Below, piece by piece: positions 11,203 through 20,063 of a DNA stretch of 64,000 nucleotides. This DNA is from Cordia subcordata (taxonomy: Eukaryota > Streptophyta > Magnoliopsida > Boraginales > Cordiaceae). Every line of letters begins with the position of its first letter. The first letter of the stretch is position 1. The position numbers and the translations under genes were made by a program. The notes under the pieces are model-generated. The model worked only from the letters and a program-made list of their open reading frames with translations. It did no database searches and was not told the origin of the DNA. The DNA lies in the NCBI GenBank assembly GCA_028554755.1, contig JAPTOF010000007.1:12447001-12511000 (forward strand), written 5' to 3'.

Positions 11203-12420
11203 GGTTAGTTGCCACCTCAGTGGGAGAAGAGAGAAAAGGATAGGTTTTATTCACAGGTTAAGCATTTCTTTTGGGAAGATCCTTATCTCTTTAAGGTGTG
11301 TATAGGTCAGGTAATTTGTGATTGTGTTCCGGAGAGCGAGTTTGAAAGTATTTTGAATATGTGTCACGGTGAGGCGTGCGGAGGCCACTTTGGAGGAAAG
11401 AAAACTGTAGCTAAAGTCTTGCAAAGTGGATTCTTTTGGCCCACACTCTTTAGAGATGCCTAGGAATTTTGTAAGAAGTGTGTTAGATGTCAAAATTTTG
11501 GGTCTATTTCTAGGTGAAATATGATGCCCCTTTCCCCTATTCTGGTGTGTGAACTTTTTTATATTTGAGGAATTGATTTCATGGGTCCATTCCCACCTTT
11601 CTTTGGGTATTTATAATCTTAGTGGCTGTTGACTATGTGTCCAAGTAGGTTGAGGCGATCCCTACGCGAACCAATGGCCACAAGGTTGTGGTGAAGTTCA
11701 TTCAAGAGCATATCTTTTCTAGGTTTGGGGTGCCACGAGTCTTGATTAGTGATGGAGGAAAGCACTTTTGCCATAGGACACTTGAGGCTTTACTTAGAAA
11801 ATATTCAGTCACTTATAAGATTACTACCCCGCATCACCCTCAGACGAGTAGACAGGTTGAAGTTTCAAATAAGGAGGTCAAGTCCATACTAGAACAAACG
11901 GTTAGGCCTGATAGGAAAGATTGGTCTTGTAGATTGAGTGACGCATTATGGGCCTACCGTACTGCATATAAGACCCCCATAGATATATCTCCATAAAGGT
12001 TGGTGTATGGGAAGGCTTGCCGTCTGCCTGTCGAGTTAGAGCATAGTGCATATTGGGCTATTAAGGTTTTAAATTTTGACTTATCTATTGCAGGTGAGAA
12101 AAGGAAGCTTGACTTAGCTGAGCTGGAAGAATTGAGATATGAGGCGTACGAAAACGACAAGCTTTATAAAGAGCGAATGAAGAAAATGCATAACAGGCAT
12201 ATCCTTAGGAAATCTTTCTCTCCTACTAACAAAGTTTGGCTGCTTAATTCTAGATTGAAGCTCTTCCCAGGTAAATTGAGAAATCAATGGGATGGTCCGT
12301 ACGAGGTTATTAAAGCATACCATTCTAGAGCAATAAAGATTAAAGATTTGAAGGACGGATGAGTTTTGACTGTGAATGGGTAGCGCCTAACGCATTCATT
12401 TGAGCCGAGCATGGCTAAAG
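11203..12420 (+). pseudogene. Integrase of H, broken
   Basis: Inserts element DNA into the genome. The zinc-binding part (His-His then Cys-x2-Cys) is visible as MCHGEACGGHFGGKKTV and FCKKCVRCQ. The catalytic core follows: GIDFMGPFPPFFG (first Asp), VDYVSK(W)VEAIPT, FGVPRVLISDGGKHFC (second Asp), and HHPQTSRQVEVSNKEVKSIL (Glu). A C-terminal segment then reads LVYGKACRLPVELEHSAYWA, followed by WLLNSRLKLFPGKLRNQWDG. Stops fall at 11461, 11515 and 11566, at TAG in SK(W)VEA (about 11647), and at 11994. Most stand at Gln, Trp or Arg codons. The segment ends near EPSMAKVESI with no recognisable chromodomain, as expected for Athila rather than chromoviruses. Confidence 0.9.
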
Positions 12421-14000
12421 TGGAGTCCATCAAGCTTCAGCAGCCTTCGTATGACACTTGATGAATGAAGCTTTCCTGGCTGATGGCATTATGGTTAGCG
12501 CGACTAGGAGAAACCTATATTTTGGTAATTTCGTTCTTTTCCTTTTGTTTTTATGTATTTGTCTTTTTCTTTTTCTTTTAATAACTAAAGCTTTGTTCCC
12601 ATTTCTTGCATTCCCCTTCTCCATTTTTGCGTACATCCTTGTTCTTATTTGTAATGCCAATGCGGACTTGCATAGCATATGTTTACTAATCTCCTGTGCT
12701 TTTTGAGTGTTTGTGTATTGATGAGAAACATGTTAGTAGATGATCGGAATCCATTGGCATTTGTGAAGTCATGGAGAACACAAGGTTGTATTTTTCCATC
12801 CTCTTGGCCTTACTTTTCTACCCTTTCCATACCTCTCATACTTGTACATTATGGTTTGTTGGTTTGCATGTTTAATTGCTATTTGCTTGAGGACAAACAA
12901 AATTTTGGTTTGGGGGTGTAGGAGTTCATTTTGTTTTTTTATTTTTTGACATAAAGCGTAGAATTGCATGATTTTGCTCAAAAAGGCGAAATTTTTTTGA
13001 TTGTTTATGCATAGAGAGTCGTTTATCTCTTTGTTGATTGGAGAGTTGGCTCTTGTTGATTGACTTAATTGATTGGGAAAAATGAGGTAGTATTGTGGGA
13101 AGTGAATAGAATGGAGAGAGAACTAGGACTTTGAAGAGAATCTTTTTTTAAAACTGTAGAGAGTGAGCACTTCTAAAAATGCACCTTGTAGTTGCCTCAT
13201 AACTTGGTTGGAAAACGATGTTTTTAGAGGGTTGTTGATGTGAGTGTCCCCTTACTTGTGTGGTTCTTTTTGTGTACCATAGCCTTTTTTTTCTTTTCGT
13301 TGTGTTGATGATATACATTGAAAAAAAAAACCAAAAAAAAGGAAAATGCAAAAATGAAAAAAATGGAAAAAGATTGCAAAAAAAAAGTGAAAAATGAGAA
13401 GAAGCCAAATAGCAAGAAAAAAAATCAAGTATGTTGAATAAGTGTTAAAGGACACAATGTCAATTTGACACATGTTTAGTTCTCTTTCTTTGATTTTCCA
13501 TTTGAAGTGGTTGGCGAAACCAGAGTTAGTATGCCTGAGGGGGGTTTCTTCCCCTAGTACCCTAAGCCTTAGGTGGCTGGGATGTGCTGGTTGAAAGCTC
13601 GCTGCACGGGGCCCCAATCACCGAGAACGTCGTTTCGTTGTATCGTGAATAAGGCTCTTACGCCAATTGCAAGCCATTGTAATGTTATTCTCCCTTTTCC
13701 TTGTATCTTTAAGCTAAGTGTATGTTGGAAGGCCATGTTAGTGATGGGGCACGAAATATCAGCATCCCAAGTGCGTGACGTGGAATCCTAGGTTTGTGGT
13801 GGCCCTAGCTACTTGGTAAGTTCCCGAGAGGTGCGAGAACCCTTGTGATTGAGAGAAGGATCTGAAAAAGGCTTGGAGATCCCTTTTATGATAAGAATGA
13901 CCCCTCATACTCCTTAGATTCGTCAAGATAGCAAGTTAATACTTTTGGCAACCCTTTGAGCATTATGATATAAACTTAGAAATGGTCTTGCTTGGGGACA
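12421..14000 (+). other. 3' untranslated region of H
   Basis: About 1.6 kb with no sense-strand domain and no envelope-like protein that I recognise. Landmarks conserved in other copies are the TTTGCTTGAGGACAAACAAA block (12883-12920), the ATGAGGTAG / GGAAGTGAATAG block (about 13080-13110), TTGTTGATGTGAGTGTCCCC (about 13224-13243), and a long A-rich purine tract (13320-13430). Short sense ORFs at 12458-12706 and 12679-12921 are not kept in other copies. An antisense Phe-rich frame is annotated separately. Confidence 0.7.
13252..13617 (-). other. Antisense Phe-rich ORF (aORF) in 3' region of H
   Basis: An open frame on the strand opposite to the element's genes, in the A-rich part of the 3' region. 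From the inner Met it reads MCQIDIVSFNTYSTYLIFFL, then a Phe-rich stretch that would be membrane-like, then a basic tail (QRKEKKGYGTQKEPHK). Equivalent frames lie antisense in E1 (17732-18068), L (47432-47743), J (26556-26738) and 45443-45715. T-rich strands contain few stop codons, so composition alone may keep these frames open. Antisense ORFs upstream of the 3' LTR are known in some Tat-lineage elements. I cannot claim a protein. Confidence 0.35.
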
Positions 14001-14024
14001 AGCAAGGAGAAGGTTTGAGGGTGT
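14001..14024 (+). promoter_or_regulatory. Polypurine tract of H
   Basis: AGCAAGGAGAAGGTTTGAGG followed by GTGT, directly before the TG of the 3' LTR. It is the expected plus-strand priming site. The same sequence precedes the LTRs of E1 (18411-18435) and L (48131-48154), and in reverse those of J, E and F. Confidence 0.85.
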
Positions 14025-17000
14025 TGATTTGTGTGTTTTTGGAACGTAAATTGTATGATTTGGAGTGCATTTGAGTGCGTGTTTTGGTGCTAATTTTGTC
14101 TATTTCGAGCTTCTGAGTACTTATTGATTCTCATTGACTGTTGTGTGTGATGTGTCATTTTTTATTTTTTTATTTTCTTTTCTTTATTTATTTCTTTTCT
14201 TTAGTAATTCTAATTACTTAGGAATTCGGTGGTAAGATTAATTAGTAATTTAGTTTTAGTAGTTAAATTATATTAGTAGTTAGGCTTAATTAAAATTCAT
14301 TAAATAGGTTTGGACATTATTAGATTGGAATTTATTAAGTTAGTGTAAGGATTTTTTTAGATTAATTAATAATTAGTTAGAATAATTATATGTTAGTTAT
14401 TTAGTAAAAAAAAAGAAAAAGAAAAAAATGATCACCATGTATATATTATACATTATCTATATTATATATATATATATATTATATTGTATATATATTACAT
14501 ATAACATATGCACACACATGCACAACACACCACACAAACTTACCATATAATATACTATTATTATTTTAATATATAATAATATATTACTAACCAAAACCCC
14601 CAACCCCACTTTTTGACCAAAAGAAACACATCACACACCACATATATATACACACATAGAAGGCTCCAGAAAAGGAGGAGAGGAGCAGTAGCCGCACAGT
14701 AACAGAAAGAAAAGATTTCAACTTCTTTTCAGGCTAAGAGAGAAAAAAATAGAAAAAATTCTAGAAAATTCTAAAAAAATATCTTTTATTTTCTTTTTAT
14801 TTTCTTTACTTTTTATCTTTATTTGGAATTAATTTGGGGATGTTTTCTGCAGGATTTTCGGGATTAATTTGGAGCAATTATTGGAGAAAAATCTTGGAGA
14901 AGGAGACAGTTTTGTGCGAAATTGAAATGGGAAGAGGTTCTAAGCTTGAGATTTAATTTCTTGGACATGGAATTGATTTTTATGAGACTAAATTTTAGTT
15001 TGATTCTCTCTTTTAATATGACGAGCTAAATTTTTTTTAGAGTTGATTACTATTTCTTTTACGGGTTAAGGATTGTAAAACTTGTCTCGGGATATTTTGA
15101 TGGTTTAAGTACATGTTTGGTTTTTATTGTTTTAATGGTGATTGTTGGGCATGTCGATGTGCTTGATTAATTGCCTTAATGAAGAAACATGTATTATTAT
15201 GCTCTCAATTTTTCATATCTGCTTATACGGTGTTGATTAATTATGCTTGATTTTATAATTAGGCTTAATGTGTGGTCTTTAGGATGAAATAAAACTAATA
15301 GGCCACTCATTACACTTAGTTGAACTTAGGTGGATTAGGCCTTAACTTGAAACACAGTTAACATTTTAAACCTTAGGTTAGTGTATTAATCACGCCGATC
15401 TAGAAGTCTTAACCAACTAAGCCCTAAAACCCTAGTGAATAAGGACAAGGCTATGCTTTAAGTAAGATCCACTTAGGGATAGAATTGCACCGAGAATTAG
15501 GGATAATACAATTAATGAGTTTGGACCTTTAAAAGAAGCTATCAAAGCCATCAAAATATTGAAAGTAAGAATAAAATCCTAACCCCATAATGGAGTAGTA
15601 ATCACCCTAATCCGTCTCTATTGAATTAATCACTCCCTCTCTAGTTGGTTGTCTTTTTATTGCACACATTAGTTTTGGTAGTGATGTGTTGTGTTTTTGT
15701 TTGTGTTTGAATTGTTATTTGACTATATTTTGGAGGTGTATTGAGCTTAAATAATTGCATTAGTGTAGTACTTGTGCTAGGTATAGGCTTAAGCGTACAC
15801 AACTGTACACAGTTGAGTTTAAAAGGTAAATGCCACATTAATGGCTTGTTTTGGATGTTATAGGTGAGTTTGAGGATTGTTCGAACGAAGATGCAGATCG
15901 TTTGAGCAAGAATTAGAAGCATAATTGAAGATAAAAAGTGGAAGAAAATCAAGTTTGGAGGCTTCCAGACAAAGGTCAAGACAATTGGAAGCAAAATGGA
16001 GCAAAAACGAAGCCAAAAGAGAGCAAAGAGGCATTACCGGAGCATTGGCTTCAAAGTACTAATGCACCGGCTCACTATTCTGCCAAAAACAGAGAGCAAG
16101 CTTCTACTACCGGAATAGAGGCCCCTTGGTACCAGTGCTCCGGTTAAGTGTTTCGGTAGTCGTAGAAATTAGTTATAGAAGCCCACTTTTGGCCATTTTA
16201 AAAGACAATAAGAAATATTCTTTCACACCCATCTCCCAAACCCTGCTTCCTCTTTCACCAACCTTTAACACACATATACTCACACACTTTTCATCTAGTT
16301 TTAAGGTCATTTGGAGGGTTTTAAACACTTGGATTGAAGTCTACTTAAGGATTTTGTGCAAGAATTGCTAGGATGGAAGAGGAGTTTTCTATTCTCTTTT
16401 TCATCCTCTATTATATTATGTTTGAGTAGATTTGTTTGGGGTGATGACACTTGTGTAATGGGTTGATCCTATGCTTTTATATTATGGGATTCAATGGCTT
16501 AATGTATATACATATACTATGTTTTTTCTTGTTTCAATGGCTATTGTTTAATACATGTCTAGGTGTTTGATCATATGCCTAAGAGAGTTGCATATGTATA
16601 AATTGAAGTTTATTTGGTACTAAACACTTCTAGTCCATTCTATAATCATGGCTATGTGTTTATGTATGGATCTTATGAAGTGGGTAATGCTTATATTCAT
16701 GTCCATGTGCATGTTTGCATGCCTAGTAGTAAATACGACCTCAATATTGCATGTATGTTGGTTCAAAAGTGCTTTTAATGGTGTAATTCAAGCATGACGA
16801 TGTTTGGTAGTCGAATAGGTCCCTTTATTCATGAACACCTTGGCTTAGAACATGTATGAATGCGTTAATAGGTCAAATCCTGCTATTGTGACCCTAGAAT
16901 AACGAAGCATAATTAAAGGCTAGTCTTAAAGAAGTCTCCTTTGGCTTTAAATCCAGCCAATAGGTTTTCGGGTAGATTTAGTCGACCCTAACGACATTAG

Positions 17001-17768
17001 GTCTTAGCTTTAATTCTAGCCAATGATTTAGGTACTAGGGTAGGTTTGTTCTAGGTCACTTAGGAAGCTAATTAGTCACTCTTAAGGCCGTTGGTCATAA
17101 ATACCATGCTGTAGCTCTAGGAGGCGCTACCTAAGGACGGACCCGCTCCGAGTCCTAGCAAGAAATTAGGACATTAACTAAGCAACCTAGTAGAAGAGCA
17201 ATTGATGATCAAGCCATTCCATGTAATCCCATAGTATAAGAATCTAGGATCACCCATTAACAAATAGATGTCACCCTAATCCTTTCCATTTGTTAGTTTT
17301 CTCTAGATAGATTGTTTCTATATTCTTCATTCCCATAGTGTAGTTTCATTTTCTTTAGTCAGAGCTCCCGACCATCCAAAAACACCAAAAAATAGTTAGT
17401 TTGAGTTTCCTTTTTGGCATCTCTAGGACACGCATGTAGAATCCATCTCACAACATAGCCTTCCTGTGGTTCAACACCCGTTCTCGTACATACTACACTA
17501 CATCGATTCGTGTGCTTGCGGGTCTTTAGAGCTTGTACTCGAAAGACGACGATTAGGTAGTTTACTTCCATCTTTGATTTAGAGTTCCTTTCAATTCAAA
17601 ATTCAAGAAAATCTAAAAAAATAATTTCGTTTCTGCACGTAGTTAATCTAGGACACATAGGACTTAAAAACCATAGTTAGAGGCCTCCCTAAGCAGACGA
17701 TACCTGCACTCTTGCACACACTACACTACTTCTAATCTGTGCATTTGTGGGTTTTTAAAACAACATCA
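14025..17768 (+). repeat. 3' LTR of H, split by solo LTR B
   Basis: It begins TGATTTGTGTGTTTTTGGAA and ends ACAACATCA before the ACCCT duplication. LTR sequence runs 14025-15681 and resumes at 17556. Removing 15682-17560 leaves about 1865 bases, against 1884 for the 5' LTR. Most differences between the two seen by eye are single transitions and length changes in the AT/CA tract. Confidence 0.9.
15682..17555 (+). mobile_element. Solo LTR B (Athila-type), TSD GGTAG
   Basis: It begins TGATGTGTTGTGTTTTTG and ends CTCGAAAGACGACGATTA, with GGTAG on both sides (15677-15681 and 17556-17560). It lies inside the 3' LTR of H, whose 5' partner shows the empty site (TTAGGTAGTTTAATTCC near 6339), so insertion followed that of H. 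It has the same family layout as solo LTRs A, C and D. U3 holds degenerate ACCGG/CCGGT sites at about 16036-16145. R-U5 holds the twin GGCTTTAAATCCAGCC stem-loops (about 16932-17025). Confidence 0.92.
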
Positions 17769-18068
17769 ACCCTTGTAGTCACCCCATAGTTTGGTAGGAA
17801 AAAGTGTTGAACAGGATTGTTGATGTGAGTGCCTCTTCTTTGATTGGGTTTTTTTAATGTGCCTAAGCCTTTCTTTTTCTTTTCTACTTGTGTAAATGTA
17901 ATGCAAACTATGTAAAATCCAAAAAAAAAATTTGGAAAAGGCAAAAAAGCTACAAAGATCAAAAAGGTAAAGTTGAAAAATAGAAAAAAATTGGAAAAGA
18001 GAAAAAGCAAGGGCACTAAAATATTTTGTGAATAAGTGCATAAGTGACACAATATCAACTAAGCACAA
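17732..18068 (-). other. Antisense Phe-rich ORF (aORF), E1 copy
   Basis: It reads MCLVDIVSLMHLFTKYFSAL, then a Phe-rich hydrophobic stretch, then KEKERLRHIKKTQSKKRHSH and SCSTLFPTKLWGDYKG. The C-terminal part matches the L copy (ERLRHIKKNQSRKGHSYQ...TLFSIKPWASYK) residue by residue in places. The start at MC(L/Q/V) is shared with the copies at 13252-13617 and 26556-26738. Low complexity limits confidence. Confidence 0.35.
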
Positions 18069-18435
18069 GCTATCCTCTTTGTTGATATATCAATAATTTT
18101 TATTTTGTAAGCCATTGTGTTTGTATTTTTCTTCTCTTCTTGTCTTTGAGGCTTTGTGGATGTTGGGGAGGCCATGTTAGTTAAAAAGGACACGAAATAT
18201 CAACATCCCGAGTACGTGCATTAAAATCTTAGACTTGTGGTGGTTTGGCTACTTAGGAACTTCCCACGAGGTACGAGGCACTTTATGAGTAGAAAGAGGA
18301 CCCAAAGCAGTTTGAAGGCCTCCCCATAATAGGAATGCCTCTTTCAATCCCTTAGCCAACCCTCTGCATCGACATTAGAGATAAACTTAGGTTTTGGCTT
18401 GTTTGGGTATAAGCAAAGAGAAGGTTTGAGGGTGT
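17774..18435 (+). other. 3' non-coding interior of E1, second part, with polypurine tract
   Basis: It resumes E1 after H (TGTAGTCACCCCATAGTTTGG matches 13187-13207 of H). It contains TTGTTGATGTGAGTGCC, the A-rich tract (17920-18010) and, at 18411-18435, the polypurine tract AAGCAAAGAGAAGGTTTGAG plus GGTGT before the LTR. A 100-108 codon antisense Phe-rich frame (17732-18068, minus) ends in a basic tail (KEKERLRHIKKTQSKKRHSH) like the one in L. Confidence 0.7.
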
Positions 18436-20063
18436 TGATGTGTTGCGTTTGTGTGTGTGTGTTTGCATAGCATTTTTATACTTGCTCGAGGTGTTCTTGA
18501 GCTTTACTAAGTGTGCTAGTATTGCATTTATATCAACTTGTATATAATAGGTTACAAATGTGCATAGGAGACTTTAAAACATAAATGCTACACTAATACG
18601 TGTTTGTTTCTTGTGTTTGGTGAAGATTAGGCTTAAGTTCGAGGCTTGATTCGATGATGATTGGATGTTGGAGCAGAGCCATAGGTGTTTTAGATGTGAA
18701 GATACCTAAAAAATGCATTTGGAGGTCACCAGGCGAAAAACGAAACAACAGGGAAAGACCAGGTGTGAAAGGAGCAAGGAATAGGAGATTTCTGGTCAAG
18801 GCTAGTTGCACCCGAGCCTCCGACCCTACTTCCGACCTAGGTCAGAATACTTTCAAAATTGGCCGAATTAACTCTCTTTGGAGGCCGGGCACCCAACTTG
18901 ATGACCGACTTCTACAGCGTGGAAGGCCATTTTAAGCCTATTTTTCACATCTTTCACTCCTACTTCATACACTTATCACACACACACAAAACCCTACATT
19001 TCCCACCTCTAACACACACTTTAACACACACACCCACTTAGATCTAAACTCTTTTGCAGGATTTTAACACTATTTGGAGAAGGTTTTTGCTCAAGATTGT
19101 GCAAAACAAGCTAGGATAGAAGAGGAGTTTCTTTGCTACTCTTTCATCCTATTTACTTTTATGTTCGAGTGGATTAAATTAGGGTGATTTAGCTTGTGTA
19201 ACGGGTTGATTTTATACTCTATGTTATGGGATTTTCATGGCTTATATATACATACTTTGTTCTTCATGTTAATGGCTTTTACTCAATACATGTCTATATG
19301 TTTGATTAAATGCCTAGATGAGTAGTATGTGTATAAATTGGAGATTGTTTGCTATAGAACTCCTCTAATCCATCTAATATGCATGTCTATATGTTTATTA
19401 ATGGCTTGTATTAAGTAGGTTTGCTATGTTCATGTCAATGTGAGTATAAGCATGCTTTATAGTGAATATAACTCCAATCTTGCCCATATGTTGTTACCCA
19501 ATTGCTAATAATGGTGTAAATCAAACATGACGATGCTTTCATAGTGAATAGGTCCACATATTCACAACACCTTGGCCTAGAACATGTAGGATTACACTTA
19601 TTAGACATCAACCCGCTACAGTGTCCCTAGAACGACGGTGCACGAGTTAGGCCCAGCCTAGTTTGAGATACTTTGGCTTTAAATCCAGTTGATAGGAATT
19701 TGGGTGAGGTTTAATCAACCTTTGTAACCCTAGGTCTTAGCCGTAAATGTAGCTAATGATTTAGAAGCTAGGGCAGGTTCGTTCTAGGACACCTAGGTAG
19801 CTTTCTAGTCCCTCTTATGGCCCTAAATACATAAGGACCATGCCATAGCTCTAAGTAGTGCACATTTAGGGATAAACCCACACCAAGTCCTAGGGATTAA
19901 TTAGGATATTAGGTAGTAACCTAGTAATAGAGCATCACATAGATAAGCCAATTCCCTTAATCCCATAGCATAAGAGATGAGGATCACCATTAGCAAGCGT
20001 AAGTCATCCTAAACCTCTTTTCCATTAGTTAAATCTCTCTAGATTAGCTAGATATTCATTTTC
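18436..20063 (+). repeat. 3' LTR of E1, truncated at its right end
   Basis: It begins TGATGTGTTGCGTTTGTG after the polypurine tract. U3 has CCGAGCCTCCGACC-like sites (about 18805-18840) followed by the CACACA/AACCCTA leader (18976-19035). R-U5 has the twin stem-loop region (about 19670-19755). It stops at about 20063, roughly 200 bases short of the U5 end seen in the complete LTRs, and runs straight into CACTA coding sequence. No duplication is visible at this junction. Confidence 0.8.

Larger units (their letters stand above)
4670..17768 (+). mobile_element. Complete Athila-like Ty3/gypsy retrotransposon H, TSD ACCCT
   Basis: 5' LTR 4670-6553, tRNA-Asp primer site 6560-6577, gag, protease, RT, RNase H, integrase, non-coding 3' region, polypurine tract ending at 14024, and 3' LTR 14025-17768, which itself carries solo LTR B. 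Exact ACCCT duplications flank the element (4665-4669 and 17769-17773), and the host sequence (E1 3' region) resumes on the far side. Domain order PR-RT-RH-INT is that of Ty3/gypsy. The PBS, gag type and long 3' untranslated region fit the Athila/Tat branch. No envelope-like ORF was recognised. Many stops show that it is dead. Confidence 0.92.
1..20063 (+). mobile_element. Outer Athila-like Ty3/gypsy element E1 (left end outside window, interrupted)
   Basis: Three pieces read as one plus-strand element once later insertions are removed: 1-1899 (protease and post-protease coding), 3797-4669 with 17774-18435 (3' non-coding region ending in a polypurine tract), and 18436-20063 (3' LTR). The pieces rejoin across exact target-site duplications: CTTAT around solo LTR A and ACCCT around element H. 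The 5' LTR and gag lie left of the window. No RT, RNase H or integrase coding lies between the protease and the 3' region, so this copy is internally deleted or belongs to a non-autonomous subfamily. The 3' LTR stops abruptly where CACTA coding begins at 20064. Confidence 0.8.

Noticed and set aside
12458..12921. Overlapping sense frames after integrase as a possible envelope gene
   Set aside because: Short, hydrophobic by T-rich composition, no conserved counterpart in the other 3' regions, and no signal peptide plus transmembrane layout of an Athila env-like protein.
18436..20063. A solo LTR rather than the 3' LTR of E1
   Set aside because: It directly follows E1's 3' region and polypurine tract, and no duplication flanks it.
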